64,000 nucleotides of DNA from Pseudomonas sp. dw_358. GTDB lineage: Bacteria; Pseudomonadota; Gammaproteobacteria; Pseudomonadales; Pseudomonadaceae. Below, piece after piece: positions 8,285 through 20,752 of this stretch (the first letter of the stretch is position 1; the number at the start of each line of letters is the position of its first letter). Both the position numbers and the translations under genes were made by a program. The notes beneath the pieces are model-generated. The model worked only from the letters and a program-made list of their open reading frames with translations, did not search any database and had not been told where the DNA came from. The stretch is from NCBI RefSeq assembly GCF_018449655.1, contig NZ_JAAVUX010000005.1, forward strand, positions 283,270-347,269, written 5' to 3'.

Positions 8285-8602
8285 TCAGTCTTCGGCGACG
8301 GTGTTCTTTGCCAGAATAGCGTTCGCCAGGTCCATGTCGCTTGCCTTGAGCGCTGGATTGTCTTCACGCACTTTCAGCATCGCTGCTTCCAGATACGGGC
8401 CGCGAATCTGGCCGTTGCTGGCAACGAAACTGCTGGCGTCATCCTGTGCGGCCACGATCAACTTATGGTGACGAGAAGTCAGATAGGTCGAGCCGGTTGT
8501 GGCGCCCGACGACAGCACGTCATGCAAGAAACCGTCAGCCATGGCGGACCCGACTGGCAGAGCAAACAGGGCGAGCGAAAGTGCGACAGCTGTGACGCGC
8601 AT
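8285..8602 (-). CDS. DUF2388 family secreted protein
   Basis: 105 residues starting at ATG 8602 behind AGGAG. A signal peptide (MRVTAVALSLALFALPVGSA, cleavage near residue 22 after AMA) precedes a small domain with SSGATTGSTYLTSR and ASNGQIRGPYLEAAM, the motifs of the Pseudomonas-restricted DUF2388 family of periplasmic proteins. No function is established for it. It is the last gene of a minus-strand series after nfeD and the SPFH protein, 64 bases from the nfeD-like stop. A longer in-frame reading that extends into nfeD is rejected because it would bury the signal peptide. Confidence 0.82.
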   Translation of the reverse strand: MRVTAVALSLALFALPVGSAMADGFLHDVLSSGATTGSTYLTSRHHKLIVAAQDDASSFVASNGQIRGPYLEAAMLKVREDNPALKASDMDLANAILAKNTVAED

Positions 8603-8666
8603 GGCAGTGACTCCTGAGTAGGTATTGTGAAGCGTTGGATAGCTTTGCTTGAGCCAAGTTCCAGGT

Positions 8667-9128
8667 TCAGACGTCGGGTGCCTGTGTGGTTCGTTCCACC
8701 AGCAGATGGACATCCTGCTGGCCGATGACCCTCACCTGGCTGCCTGCGGCGGCGTTTTCGCCGCGAACCAGCCACAGCCCGTCGCCAACCTTGATCTTGC
8801 CCCGCCCATCAACAATTGCTTCTTGTACGACGAACACGCGACCGATCAGCTCCTGGCCCCGTTGGTTGAGCAGTGGCTGGTCTGTGGGTCGGGCATGGCG
8901 TTGCCGAGACCACCAGAGCGTGGCGCTGACCACGCACAGCACGGCAAACAGCAGGCACTGCGCAACCCAACTCATCCCGGGCAACAGAAAAACCAGCGCA
9001 CTCACCGCTGTTGCGGCAATACCTGTCCATAAAAGGTAGCCGCCGGCACCGAATATCTCGAGGATAATCAGGGCGACGCCCAAGGCCAGCCAATCCAGAA
9101 AAGACAGGTGCAACAAAAAATTGCCCAT
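8667..9128 (-). CDS. NfeD-like membrane protein
   Basis: 153 residues with two to three hydrophobic segments (about 10-70) and a C-terminal OB-fold-like NfeD domain (GQELIGRVFVVQEAIVDGRG, then GENAAAGSQVRVIG). NfeD proteins pair with SPFH/stomatin proteins in the membrane. Here the SPFH partner lies eight bases upstream on the same strand, so the two form an operon. This is the short class without the N-terminal ClpP-like protease domain. Roles in membrane-microdomain organisation are inferred from the family. Confidence 0.88.
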   Translation of the reverse strand: MGNFLLHLSFLDWLALGVALIILEIFGAGGYLLWTGIAATAVSALVFLLPGMSWVAQCLLFAVLCVVSATLWWSRQRHARPTDQPLLNQRGQELIGRVFVVQEAIVDGRGKIKVGDGLWLVRGENAAAGSQVRVIGQQDVHLLVERTTQAPDV

Positions 9129-9136
9129 AGATGACC

Positions 9137-10057
9137 TCAGGTTTTCTTGTTGTCGAAGGTCACCTTGATGATTTCCCCGATACCGCTGACCGAACCGATC
9201 AGCTGGCTCGCTTCCAGCGGCATCAGGATCACTTTGCTGTTGTCGGCGCTGGCCAGCTTGCCCAACGCTTCAATGTATTTCTGCGCCACGAAATAGTTGA
9301 TGGCCTGCACATCGCCGGCAGCGATGGCCTGGGACACCACTTGAGTGGCACGTGCTTCGGCTTCGGCCTGGCGCTCCCTGGCTTCGGCTTCCAGAAAAGC
9401 GGCCTGGCGCTCACCTTCAGCTTCGAGAATCTGGCCCTGCTTCTTGCCTTCGGCGGTCAAAATAGCGGCTGCCCTGAGACCCTCGGCTTCGAGGATCTGT
9501 GCGCGCTTGACCCGTTCGGCTTTCATCTGCCCGCTCATCGCCGCCATCAGGTCGGCGGGGGGGCTGATGTCCTTGATTTCGATGCGAGTGATCTTGATGC
9601 CCCACGGCGCGGTGGCGTCATCCACGGTACGTAGCAGGCGCTCGTTGATATTGTCCCGCTGGCTGAGCATGGCGTCGAGCTCCATCGAGCCCAGAACGGT
9701 GCGTATGTTGGTCTGCAGGAGGTTGCGCACGGCATGCTCCAGGTTGTTGACCTCATAGGCGGCCTGGGCGGTGTTGACGACCTGGTAAAAGCAGACGGCG
9801 TCGATCTGCACCGTGGCATTGTCGGCGGTGATGACTTCCTGCGGCGGGATATCCAGCACACTTTCCATCATGTTGATCTTGCGGCCGATGCGGTCCATGA
9901 CCGGCACGATCAGGTTGAGCCCGGGCTTGAGGGTGTTGGTGTAGCGGCCGAAGCGTTCGACGGTCCACTGATATCCCTGAGGTACGACCTTGAACCCCAT
10001 GAAGACAATGGTCACCGCAAGGACGACCAGAAGAAGCACTACGCTACCGATTTGCAT
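9137..10057 (-). CDS. SPFH domain / stomatin-like protein (QmcA type)
   Basis: 306 residues: one N-terminal transmembrane helix (about 5-21), an SPFH/band-7 domain ([21 protein letters not shown] through IEIKDISPP) and a long Ala/Glu/Arg-rich coiled coil (about 190-245). This is the QmcA/paraslipin layout, an inner-membrane scaffold that forms large oligomers. The NfeD partner follows eight bases downstream. E. coli QmcA is a multicopy suppressor of htpX/ftsH loss, so membrane-protein quality control is plausible but inferred. Confidence 0.88.
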   Translation of the reverse strand: MQIGSVVLLLVVLAVTIVFMGFKVVPQGYQWTVERFGRYTNTLKPGLNLIVPVMDRIGRKINMMESVLDIPPQEVITADNATVQIDAVCFYQVVNTAQAAYEVNNLEHAVRNLLQTNIRTVLGSMELDAMLSQRDNINERLLRTVDDATAPWGIKITRIEIKDISPPADLMAAMSGQMKAERVKRAQILEAEGLRAAAILTAEGKKQGQILEAEGERQAAFLEAEARERQAEAEARATQVVSQAIAAGDVQAINYFVAQKYIEALGKLASADNSKVILMPLEASQLIGSVSGIGEIIKVTFDNKKT

Positions 10058-10124
10058 GACGAATCCCTGTGCTCAAAAATTGATTGTCTGCCTTGGCGGG
10101 CGCCACGGCCAGTGCCCGATCATT

Positions 10125-11900
10125 TCAGCCGGTTTCCTGCCCAAAGCCTTCGTGGCGCGGCGTGACACGCAGGACTTCCTCCAGAGTCGTCATCCCGGCG
10201 GCGATTTTCCGCGCGCCTGCCAGACGCAGGGTACGCATGCCCTCCTTGAGGGCCTGATGGCGCAGGCGCGCCAGGTCGGTCGAGGCACTGATGCCGCTCT
10301 TCAGGCTTTCGCTCAGCACCAGTATCTCGTACAGCGCGGCCCTTCCGCGGTAACCGGTGTCGCGACATTCCACGCAGCCGACGGCGTGCTGCACCTGTGC
10401 AGGCAATGGGCTGCGCCACGGACGGGTGATGGCTTGCCAGTCGTCTGCGGCCACGGTGCCAGGCGCCTTGCAGTGGGGGCATAGCAGGCGAATCAGACGT
10501 TGCGCCATGACGCCCAGCAGGGTGGCCTTGATCAGGTAGTGGGCGACGCCCAGCTCCAGCAGACGAGTGATGGCACTCGTCGCGTCGTTGGTGTGCAGGG
10601 TCGAGAGCACCAGATGCCCGGTCAGTGCTGCCTGGATGGCCATCTGGGCGGTCTCGAGGTCGCGTATTTCGCCGACCATGATCACGTCCGGATCCTGGCG
10701 CATCAGGGCGCGCAGGCCGTTGGCAAACGTCAGGTCAATATTGTGCTGCACCTGCATCTGGTTGAAGGAAGGCTCGACCATCTCGATCGGGTCTTCGATG
10801 GTGCACAGGTTGATTTCGGGACGAGCCAACTCCTTGAGCGTGGTGTACAGCGTGGTGGTCTTGCCCGAGCCGGTGGGGCCAGTGACAAGGATGATCCCGG
10901 TGGGCTGGCGCAGCAGAGCTCTCCAGCGCAGCAGATCCTCGGGGGTAAAGCCCAGGCGCGTAAAGTCCTTGAGCAGCACCTGTGGGTCGAATAGCCGCAA
11001 CACAAGTTTCTCGCCGAAGGTGGTGGGCAGTGTAGAAAGACGCAACTCGATGTCGCCGCCATTGGGCAAGCGCATCTGCATGCGTCCATCCTGAGGGCGA
11101 CGCTTTTCGGCGATGTTCATCCGCCCCAGGGTTTTCAGGCGGCTGACGATGGCCGTGGTGACCTGTGGCTGAAACCGGTAGATATCCTGAAGTTGCCCGT
11201 CGATGCGCAGGCGAACGGTCCCCTGATCGCGTCTTGGCTCGATGTGGATATCACTGGCGCGCTGGTCGAGCGCATGCTGCAGGAGCCAGTCGACGATGTT
11301 GACGATAGGGGTGTCATCGATATCGGGTATCACCTCTGCACCCGTCTCGGCCAAGGCCCCGGCAGGCGGGTTGACCGGACCGGCGCTGGCATCGTTGACC
11401 GAGCGCGCCAGCTTGTAGAGCTGCTCGATACTGCGCTGGATCTCCAGCGGGTTGGCCACGGCACGCTTGATGGGGCGTTTCAGTGCCTGGCTCAAGGCAG
11501 GCACCCAGCTCCCGATGAAGGGCTGTGCGCTGGCCACGATCAGGCTGGCGGCGGCTTCGCCGACGATCAGGATACCGTGGCGTTGCGCGAAGGCTCGCGG
11601 CAGCAAGGCGGTGAGTGCGTTGAGGTCGATGGCCAGCGCATCGATGCGCCAGTAGGCCTGGCCTGCATGCAGCGCCAGCCAGAGCGTCAGGGATTCCAAT
11701 ACCAGGCGCTGGCCCGGTCGGCTGAGGTCGTCGTACTGCTGCTCGGCCAGCGTGACCAGTGGGTGCCGGCGACAGGCACCGGGGTCAAGGTTCAGGGCAC
11801 TCTCGCCATCGTTTTGACTCAGCAGGCCCTGATTGACCAGTGCATGGACGACTTCGGGCAGTTCGAGTGGGCGATCAAAAGTTTCTGTGCCGAGGGCCAC
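10125..11900 (-). CDS. GspE/PulE-type secretion ATPase (orphan)
   Basis: 591 residues from a GTG at 11900 preceded by AAGGAAA; upstream in-frame sequence is Arg/Pro-rich and rejected. The C-terminal part is a type II/IV secretion ATPase: Walker A GPTGSGKTT at 341-349, Asp box, MRQDPDVIMVGEIRD Walker B and a HTND box. A tetracysteine zinc site (C474, C477, C509, C512) is typical of GspE. The N-terminal domain is more divergent. Pseudomonas genomes carry this gene beside the CYTH-CHAD gene with no other secretion genes around. It probably powers a type II secretion or pilus-like machine encoded elsewhere. Confidence 0.85.
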   Translation of the reverse strand: MALGTETFDRPLELPEVVHALVNQGLLSQNDGESALNLDPGACRRHPLVTLAEQQYDDLSRPGQRLVLESLTLWLALHAGQAYWRIDALAIDLNALTALLPRAFAQRHGILIVGEAAASLIVASAQPFIGSWVPALSQALKRPIKRAVANPLEIQRSIEQLYKLARSVNDASAGPVNPPAGALAETGAEVIPDIDDTPIVNIVDWLLQHALDQRASDIHIEPRRDQGTVRLRIDGQLQDIYRFQPQVTTAIVSRLKTLGRMNIAEKRRPQDGRMQMRLPNGGDIELRLSTLPTTFGEKLVLRLFDPQVLLKDFTRLGFTPEDLLRWRALLRQPTGIILVTGPTGSGKTTTLYTTLKELARPEINLCTIEDPIEMVEPSFNQMQVQHNIDLTFANGLRALMRQDPDVIMVGEIRDLETAQMAIQAALTGHLVLSTLHTNDATSAITRLLELGVAHYLIKATLLGVMAQRLIRLLCPHCKAPGTVAADDWQAITRPWRSPLPAQVQHAVGCVECRDTGYRGRAALYEILVLSESLKSGISASTDLARLRHQALKEGMRTLRLAGARKIAAGMTTLEEVLRVTPRHEGFGQETG

Positions 11901-12131
11901 GGTAGCGTTTCCTTGTGTCGAATTCTGGGCGCGTCCTGCGCCCGTCACAAGGTTAGCTGGCGTACCAAGGTTCGTCGGGGGTAATCGTTTCCGGGGGTTG
12001 CGACACCGGCAGGGTGAGCACCGTTCAGGTCGCGCCTCTTGTGGCCTATGAAGGTGTCGGGTATTCAAGAGGTCAACCCGACGGTGGCCTTGTCGGCGAT
12101 CAAGTCCACCATGAGTCTGCCTGGTTGAAGA

Positions 12132-13499
12132 TCAGCGGCGCAGGATATGCTTCCAGGCGCGGCTCTGGAACACCACCAGCGCCTGCTGCACACGGGCTTC
12201 CAGCACTTCGTCGCTGATGTCCAGCAGGGCCAGGGCGTGCAGTTTGTTCAGTTCGCCGAACAGTCGATCCAGCTCCGGCAGCTCCAGGGCGCCGCGAGCG
12301 TGGTGCAGCCAGGCGAGGATGCGTTCGATGCGTGGCAGTTGCTCGGCGAGGTCTTCGGGCTGCTGCTGGTAGCGGGACAATTGCAACGAGGCGGCTTCTT
12401 CGGCGAAGAAGTGGCCCAACCAGTTGGACAGTTGTGCAGCACCTTGGCGGTTGCCGCGAGTGTTGCGTTCGATGGTCCAGCTGCGGGCCATCAACCAGCG
12501 TGCGAGCCCTAGTGAAAACTGGCCCCAGCGCACGTCCAGCAGCTCCTCGGCAAACTGCTCGGGCGCCGCCTTGCGCACGTCTTCGTCGTCCTGACCGAAT
12601 TGCACCAACGGCCGCCAGTCTTCCAGCAAGGCGTCCAGGGCCAGGCGCAGATCATGGCTGGTGGCGCGCGGAGCGGCTTGGCCCAGGCTGCCCAGCAGGG
12701 CACGCAACTCACTCAACTGCTCGACCCATTCCAGCAGCAACCGCCAGTGGCCGTTGAAGCGGTATTGTTCGGCCAGCCGTTGGCTGCTGGCCAGCAAGTG
12801 CCAGGCCAATGCGGTGAAGGCGTCGTCCAGCGGCATATCGGCCACCAGCGCCGGTACCGGCAGGCTCAGGGCGTAGCTGCCCGGGTCGTTCAGGCGATAG
12901 CCGCGCTCGGCCTTGCTGATGTCACATGGCATCAGCGCCAGCTTTTCCGCCAGCTCCGCAGCCAACTCCAGCAGGGCGGCAGGCTCGCCTTCGCGCAGTT
13001 CCAGCTCCAGTTCGCAGATCTCCTCGGACTGCTTGCCGACGATGACCTTGCCCAAGTCCAGCGCTGCTTCTATGACCACTTTGGCTTTGCCGCGGCCCCA
13101 GGCGATTTCGGCGCGTTCGCGGACGAAATCGGTGGTGAACACCGGTTTGATGGTTTTCTTGTCCAACCCGGCCAGTTGCTCCGGCCAGCATTCGCCGTCG
13201 AGTTTTTTCAGGTCGAGCTTGGCTTTTGCCAGCTGCCAATCGTATTCGTTGCGCTCGGACAACCCGGCGATGCTCTGGCCCTTGGTCTTGAGGGTCTGAA
13301 TCACCTCTTCGCCATCACGGCGCACCCGCAGCGCGACCTTGGCGGCTGCCAGTTCATGGTCGGGTGTGTCGAAGTATTGATTGAACAACTCGCGGCGCTC
13401 CCAGCCACTTTTGTTGCGCTTTTTCAACAGAGGATGATCGCGCAGGGCCGCGAGGGTTTCGCGGCTGACGCGCAATTTGATTTCGGTTTCTTTCTGCAT
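12132..13499 (-). CDS. CYTH and CHAD domain protein
   Basis: 455 residues from ATG 13499; a GTG 24 bases upstream is the alternative. The N-terminal CYTH (triphosphate tunnel) domain opens with the signature ETEIKLRV and has further acidic/basic strands to about residue 200. This fold hydrolyses inorganic or organic triphosphates. The C-terminal CHAD domain (about 215-455) is helical and rich in His/Arg/Leu; CHAD domains bind polyphosphate. It resembles E. coli YgiF with an added CHAD, so a role in polyphosphate or triphosphate metabolism is likely. It diverges from argE, with the starts about 130 bases apart. Confidence 0.87.
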   Translation of the reverse strand: MQKETEIKLRVSRETLAALRDHPLLKKRNKSGWERRELFNQYFDTPDHELAAAKVALRVRRDGEEVIQTLKTKGQSIAGLSERNEYDWQLAKAKLDLKKLDGECWPEQLAGLDKKTIKPVFTTDFVRERAEIAWGRGKAKVVIEAALDLGKVIVGKQSEEICELELELREGEPAALLELAAELAEKLALMPCDISKAERGYRLNDPGSYALSLPVPALVADMPLDDAFTALAWHLLASSQRLAEQYRFNGHWRLLLEWVEQLSELRALLGSLGQAAPRATSHDLRLALDALLEDWRPLVQFGQDDEDVRKAAPEQFAEELLDVRWGQFSLGLARWLMARSWTIERNTRGNRQGAAQLSNWLGHFFAEEAASLQLSRYQQQPEDLAEQLPRIERILAWLHHARGALELPELDRLFGELNKLHALALLDISDEVLEARVQQALVVFQSRAWKHILRR

Positions 13500-13626
13500 G
13501 GCTGGGGATCCAGGCGTGATCACAATAGGAGGGCAGGTAACTGCTGAGGCCGTGCAGTGTACAGCATGGCGGTTTATTCCTGCGGTCCAATGGCTCTATG
13601 ATGGGATTCGCTCAAGGAGAATCGTC

Positions 13627-14781
13627 ATGCCGCTGCCGACCTTGCAAGACCAGTTCGCTGCCCTGATTGCCGCGCCCTCGGTCAGCTGTACTCAGGCCGA
13701 CCTGGACCAATCCAATGAGGGCGTCATCGAACTGCTCGCCACCTGGCTGGGTGATTTGGGGTTCGTCTGTGATATCCAGACCGTCAAGCCAGGCAAGTAC
13801 AACCTGCTTGCCACCTATGGCAGCGGCCCCGGCGGGCTGGTGCTGGCAGGGCATAGCGATACTGTGCCGTTCGACGGCAAGCTGTGGAATACCGATCCGT
13901 TGAAACTCACTGAGGTGGACGGTCGCTGGGTGGGCCTGGGCAGTTGTGACATGAAGGGTTTTTTTGCGCTGGTCATCGAAGCCGTGCGCGAGTTGGTCGG
14001 CCAGCCGTTCAGGCAACCGTTGTTGATTCTGGCCACCTGTGACGAAGAAAGCTCAATGTCCGGGGCCAAGGCGCTGGCAGCGGCAGGGCGGCCGTTGGGT
14101 CGCGCGGCGGTGATCGGCGAGCCGACCCAGCTCAAGCCGATCCGCCTGCACAAGGGCGTGATGATGGAGCGCATCGACATCCTCGGGCGCAGTGGCCATT
14201 CCTCGGACCCACGTCTGGGCCACAGCGCGCTGGAAGCCATGCATGGCGCCATCGGCGAGTTGATGGGCCTGCGCAAACAGTGGCAGCGCGAGTACAACAA
14301 TCCGCAGTTCAGTGTGCCCCAGCCCACCTTGAACTTCGGCTGTATCCATGGGGGCGACAACCCTAACCGTATCTGCGGTCAGTGCTCCATGGAATTCGAC
14401 CTGCGACCCCTGCCCGGTATGGACCCGAAAGTGCTGCGCGCGGCTATCCGCGCCAAACTGGAGCCACTGGCCGAGCTGCATCAGGTCAAGATCGATTACG
14501 CACCGTTGTTCAGCGAGGTGCCGCCGTTCGAGCAGGCTGCCGATGCCGAGTTGGTACGGGTGGCCGAGCGCTTGACCGGGCATCGCGCCGAGGCAGTGGC
14601 CTTTGGTACCGAGGCGCCCTACTTCCAACGCCTGGGCTGCGAAACACTGGTCCTCGGCCCGGGGGACATCGCCTGTGCCCACCAGCCTGGGGAATATCTT
14701 GAAATGTCACGTTTGCAGCCTACAGTGCGTCTATTACGGCAGCTGATCGAACATTACTGTCTCACGCCAGTCAGTGCCTGA
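13627..14781 (+). CDS. argE: acetylornithine deacetylase
   Basis: 384 residues from ATG 13627 behind AAGGAGA. ArgE hydrolyses N-acetylornithine to ornithine in arginine biosynthesis. It is an M20 metallopeptidase: zinc ligands H76 and D108 in AGHSDTVPFDG and GSCDMKGF, catalytic/metal E140-E141 in ATCDEESSMSG, then the dimerisation domain and a C-terminal HQPGEYLE motif holding the last His ligand. argA follows after 131 bases, so two arginine genes are adjacent and probably co-regulated. Confidence 0.93.
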   Translation: MPLPTLQDQFAALIAAPSVSCTQADLDQSNEGVIELLATWLGDLGFVCDIQTVKPGKYNLLATYGSGPGGLVLAGHSDTVPFDGKLWNTDPLKLTEVDGRWVGLGSCDMKGFFALVIEAVRELVGQPFRQPLLILATCDEESSMSGAKALAAAGRPLGRAAVIGEPTQLKPIRLHKGVMMERIDILGRSGHSSDPRLGHSALEAMHGAIGELMGLRKQWQREYNNPQFSVPQPTLNFGCIHGGDNPNRICGQCSMEFDLRPLPGMDPKVLRAAIRAKLEPLAELHQVKIDYAPLFSEVPPFEQAADAELVRVAERLTGHRAEAVAFGTEAPYFQRLGCETLVLGPGDIACAHQPGEYLEMSRLQPTVRLLRQLIEHYCLTPVSA

Positions 14782-14912
14782 GCGGCTTTCATTTTTTCTG
14801 ATTCAAAGGAGCGTGCGCGTGTCGCCAGGCCTGTTACGACGATAACCCCAACGCTGGGTATCCATGTTGTGTCCATCTTCTTTCAGGCTTTCTTCTACAG
14901 GCTTTTGCGTTC

Positions 14913-16211
14913 ATGCCCGAATACGTCAATTGGCTTCGCCACGCGTCCCCTTACATCAATGCCCACCGCGATTGCACCTTCGTTGTCATGCTGCCTGGGG
15001 AAGGGGTGGCGCACCCCAACTTCGGCAACATCGTTCACGACCTGGTCTTGCTGCACAGCCTCGGCGTGCGACTGGTACTGGTACACGGTTCGCGCCCGCA
15101 GATCGAAAGCCGCCTGGCCGCTCGCGATCTGACGCCGCACTACCATCATGGACTGCGCATTACCGATGCACCGACGCTGGAATGCGTCATCGATGCGGTC
15201 GGGGCCCTGCGGATTGCCATCGAGGCGCGCCTGTCCATGGACCTCGCATCGTCGCCGATGCAGGGCTCGCGCCTGCGCATCACCAGCGGCAACCTGGTCA
15301 CGGCGCGGCCGATCGGCGTGCTCGAAGGGGTTGATTACCACCATACCGGTGAGGTTCGCCGGGTCGATCGCAAGGGTATCAACCGCCTGCTGGACGAGCG
15401 TTCCATCGTGTTGCTGTCCCCTTTGGGCTATTCGCCGACCGGCGAAATATTCAACCTGGCCTGTGAAGACGTTGCGACGCGGGCGGCCATTGATCTCGGT
15501 GCCGACAAGCTCCTCCTGTTCGGTGCGGAACCAGGCTTGATCGACGAAAACGGCCACCTGGTACGCGAGCTTCGCCCACAACAGGTGCCTGCCCATCTGA
15601 CGCGCTTGGGCAGTGACTACCAGGGCGAGCTGCTGGACGCAGCTGCCCAGGCTTGCCGTGGTGGGGTCAGCCGCAGCCATATCGTCAGTTATGCAGAAAA
15701 CGGCGCCTTGCTCACCGAGCTGTTCACGCGCAATGGCGGCGGCACGTTGGTGGCTCAAGAGCAATTCGAACAAGTGCGTGAAGCGAACATCGACGATGTC
15801 GGCGGCTTGCTGGACCTGATCAGCCCGCTGGAAGAACAGGGCATCCTGGTACGCCGTTCACGGGAAGTGCTGGAGCGGGAGATCACCCAGTTCAGCGTGG
15901 TCGAGCGTGAAGGCATGATCATCGCGTGCGCAGCGCTTTACCCGATTGCCGACTCTCAGGCGGGCGAATTGGCCTGCCTGGCGGTGAACCCGGAGTATCG
16001 CCATGGTGGACGCGGGGATGAATTGCTGGAGCGGATCGAAGAGCGTGCCAAGGCGTTGGGGCTCAACACCTTGTTTGTCCTGACGACGCGTACGGCGCAC
16101 TGGTTTCGCGAGCGAGGGTTCATTCCCAGTGGCGTAGAGCAACTGCCAGCGGCACGGGCCTCGATGTACAACTACCAGCGAAATTCCAAGATTTTCGAGA
16201 AGGCGATCTAG
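14913..16211 (+). CDS. argA: N-acetylglutamate synthase
   Basis: 432 residues, the classic bacterial ArgA: an amino-acid-kinase-like domain (residues about 1-285, with LVLVHGSRPQIE) that senses arginine, fused to a C-terminal GNAT acetyltransferase (about 290-432) whose acetyl-CoA loop is the PEYRHGGRGDELL segment. It catalyses the first committed step of arginine synthesis. The start MPEYVNWLRHASPYINAHRD is typical of Pseudomonas ArgA although the ribosome site is weak. It converges on gshA. Confidence 0.95.
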   Translation: MPEYVNWLRHASPYINAHRDCTFVVMLPGEGVAHPNFGNIVHDLVLLHSLGVRLVLVHGSRPQIESRLAARDLTPHYHHGLRITDAPTLECVIDAVGALRIAIEARLSMDLASSPMQGSRLRITSGNLVTARPIGVLEGVDYHHTGEVRRVDRKGINRLLDERSIVLLSPLGYSPTGEIFNLACEDVATRAAIDLGADKLLLFGAEPGLIDENGHLVRELRPQQVPAHLTRLGSDYQGELLDAAAQACRGGVSRSHIVSYAENGALLTELFTRNGGGTLVAQEQFEQVREANIDDVGGLLDLISPLEEQGILVRRSREVLEREITQFSVVEREGMIIACAALYPIADSQAGELACLAVNPEYRHGGRGDELLERIEERAKALGLNTLFVLTTRTAHWFRERGFIPSGVEQLPAARASMYNYQRNSKIFEKAI

Positions 16212-16233
16212 GCGCCTTGGCCGGATATTCGAC

Positions 16234-16264
16234 CTGTAGAACCGAGCAAAGCTCGGTCCTATAG
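16234..16264. terminator. inverted repeat between argA and gshA
   Basis: ACCGAGC (16241-16247) and GCTCGGT (16251-16257) flank an AAA loop; the stem extends imperfectly outward (CTGTAGA with CCTATAG). It lies between convergent stops and probably terminates both genes. The sequence also resembles a degenerate Pseudomonas REP-type palindrome. Confidence 0.6.
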
Positions 16265-16282
16265 GGTGTTCAGCGCCGCACT

Positions 16283-17881
16283 CTAATTACTGATGGCCAG
16301 AATGCTCGCCTGATAAGCCCCGACAAACACGTCGAAATCCCCTACTTCGGTCTGTTCCAGCTCCGATTGCGCGGCCAGCGAGGCGCGGGCCAATTGCTCG
16401 AACCGGGTCTGGTCTTCCACGCTCAATGCCTGGCTGCGGAAAAATTCTGCGTGCTTCTCGCTCTGGCGCAAGGAAAACTGCGCGAAGCTTTCCTTGTGCA
16501 GGGCCATGCTCGCCAGCACTTGCGCCGAGGGCGTCAGTGACGTGTCGTCGACCTTGGCCAGCTGCGTTGCCAAGGCCTGGACGTGCTCCTCGACACCTTG
16601 GCTGCGATCCAGCAAGTCAGCCAGTGGCGCAATCCGTTGCAGCAATTCGGCGGCCCATTGCTTGAGCTCGACAGGTTGGCCATCACGGCTGAGCTCAAGG
16701 CCAGGGCGACGACCTTCCTTGACCACGGTAAGGAAGTTATTGGCGCTGTTGCTGCATTCGCTCACGGCCAGAGAAGGGCTCTCTTCCAGGGCGCAGAACA
16801 GGATGAATGCATCCATGAAGCGGGCTTCGGTCAGGTCGATGCCCACCGGCAGAAACGGATTGATGTCCAGGCAGCGAACTTCGACGTACTGCACGCCGCG
16901 GGCCATCAACGCCTGGATCGGCCGCTCGCCGGAGTAGGTCACGCGTTTTGGGCGGATATTCGAGTAGTACTCGTTTTCGATCTGCAGGATGTTGGTGTTC
17001 AGCTGCACCCATTCGCCATCCTTGTGCGTGCCGACTTCCACATAGGGCGCATAGGGGGTCGCCACCGCCTTGCGCAGGCTGTCGGTATAGCTGTCGAGGT
17101 CGTCGTAGCAGGGTGTCAGGCCTGCCTGAGCGTTGCTCTGGTAGCCCAGGTCGCTCATGCGCAGGCTGGTGGCATAAGGCAGGTACAGCGTGTCCGGGTC
17201 CAGCTGTTCGAGCTGATGGGCGCTCCCACGCAGGAAGCCGGCGTCCAGCGCCGGCGAGGCTCCGAAGAGATACATCAACAGCCAGCTGTAGCGGCGGAAA
17301 TTGCGAATCAGTGCGATGTAGGCCGACGACTGATAGTCGCGGCTGTCAGGCTGGCTGCCTTCGGCGGCCTTGAGCAGGGGCCAGACCTTTTCCGGCAACG
17401 AAAAGTTGTAGTGGATGCCGGCAATGCACTGCATGGTGCGTCCATAGCGCAGGGCCAGGCCTTGGCGATACACATATTTCAGGCGACCGATATTCGAGGT
17501 GCCGTAGTAGGCGATCGGAATATCTTCCTCGGCCGGCAATGGGCACGGCATCGAGGGGCTCCACAGGTATTCGCTGCCCAGCTTGGTGTAGGCGAACCGA
17601 TGGATCTGCTCCAGGTTGGCCAAGGTCTCGGCAGGATCGGTCAGGGCAGGGGTGATGAATTCCAGCAGCGACTCGGAATAGTCGGTGGTGATCAATTCAT
17701 GAGTCAGCGCCGACCCCAGGGCTTCCGGGTGCGGAGTCTGGGCGAGCCGGCCTTCACCGGTGACGCGCAGGCATTCGCGCTCTATACCATGCAGGCACTG
17801 AGCGAGCAGGGAGAGGTTGGCAGGCTCGCCGAGCAAGGCCAGGCGGCGTTTGAGAAGTTCGCTCAAGTTGGATTCCTTCAC
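16283..17881 (-). CDS. gshA: glutamate-cysteine ligase
   Basis: 532 residues, close to the usual 518-530 of the gammaproteobacterial GshA family, which makes gamma-glutamylcysteine with ATP as the first step to glutathione. Conserved pieces include [20 protein letters not shown] near residue 32, [17 protein letters not shown], the [20 protein letters not shown] substrate segment and [15 protein letters not shown]. It is monocistronic, with 166 bases to the upstream thioesterase gene on the same strand. Confidence 0.96.
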   Translation of the reverse strand: MKESNLSELLKRRLALLGEPANLSLLAQCLHGIERECLRVTGEGRLAQTPHPEALGSALTHELITTDYSESLLEFITPALTDPAETLANLEQIHRFAYTKLGSEYLWSPSMPCPLPAEEDIPIAYYGTSNIGRLKYVYRQGLALRYGRTMQCIAGIHYNFSLPEKVWPLLKAAEGSQPDSRDYQSSAYIALIRNFRRYSWLLMYLFGASPALDAGFLRGSAHQLEQLDPDTLYLPYATSLRMSDLGYQSNAQAGLTPCYDDLDSYTDSLRKAVATPYAPYVEVGTHKDGEWVQLNTNILQIENEYYSNIRPKRVTYSGERPIQALMARGVQYVEVRCLDINPFLPVGIDLTEARFMDAFILFCALEESPSLAVSECSNSANNFLTVVKEGRRPGLELSRDGQPVELKQWAAELLQRIAPLADLLDRSQGVEEHVQALATQLAKVDDTSLTPSAQVLASMALHKESFAQFSLRQSEKHAEFFRSQALSVEDQTRFEQLARASLAAQSELEQTEVGDFDVFVGAYQASILAISN

Positions 17882-18047
17882 GCATCAGTCGCCCCGATAT
17901 GGGGGTGGACATGACGGTCTGCAAGGGTGAAGACAAAAGGAACCGGCGTGGTCGCCTGGTTTCGAGCAAGTAGCCGGTCTGATCATCAGGCAACTTTCCA
18001 GGCCAGAGATTCCGGCACCGCATACACGATGCCGAAATTACCTGAGA

Positions 18048-18433
18048 CTAGAGCACCGCGAAAGTGCCTTGAGCCTTGGCGATCAACTTGTCGTCCTGCA
18101 GCACTTCGGCTTCGACCACCAAGGTGCGCCGACCGGCGTGCAATACGCGGGCGATGCACAGGGCATCACCCTCGCTGATCGAACGCACGTAGTTGATCTT
18201 GCATTCAATCGTGACACTTTGCTGGTCAAAGCCATGGGAGGCTGAACAGGCCAGTCCCATGGCGGTGTCCACCAGACTGAACACCGCACCGCCATGCATC
18301 TTGCCCAGACGATTACGCAGGTGCGGCTCAAGCGAGAGACCCACATGCGCCACACCCGCCTTGTCCAGGCGCAACACCTTGCAACCCAAAGTGCGACTGA
18401 ACGCACTCAGTGTCTGCTCGTCGGAAAAATCCA

Positions 18434-18434
<1 letters not shown>
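18048..18434 (-). CDS. PaaI-type hotdog thioesterase
   Basis: 128 residues of the hotdog 4HBT/PaaI family: NRLGKMHGGAVFSLVDTAMG holds the HGG motif and the Asp typical of the catalytic helix. These enzymes hydrolyse aryl- or acyl-CoA thioesters; the substrate is unknown. Its ATG overlaps the tex stop by one base (TGATG), so it is translationally coupled to tex. The same tex-thioesterase-gshA order exists in other pseudomonads. Confidence 0.88.

Positions 18435-20752
<2,318 letters not shown>

Noticed and set aside
12020..12131. Tiny minus-strand peptide (15 codons) between gspE-like and CHAD genes
   Set aside because: Too short, no ribosome site and no conservation evidence.
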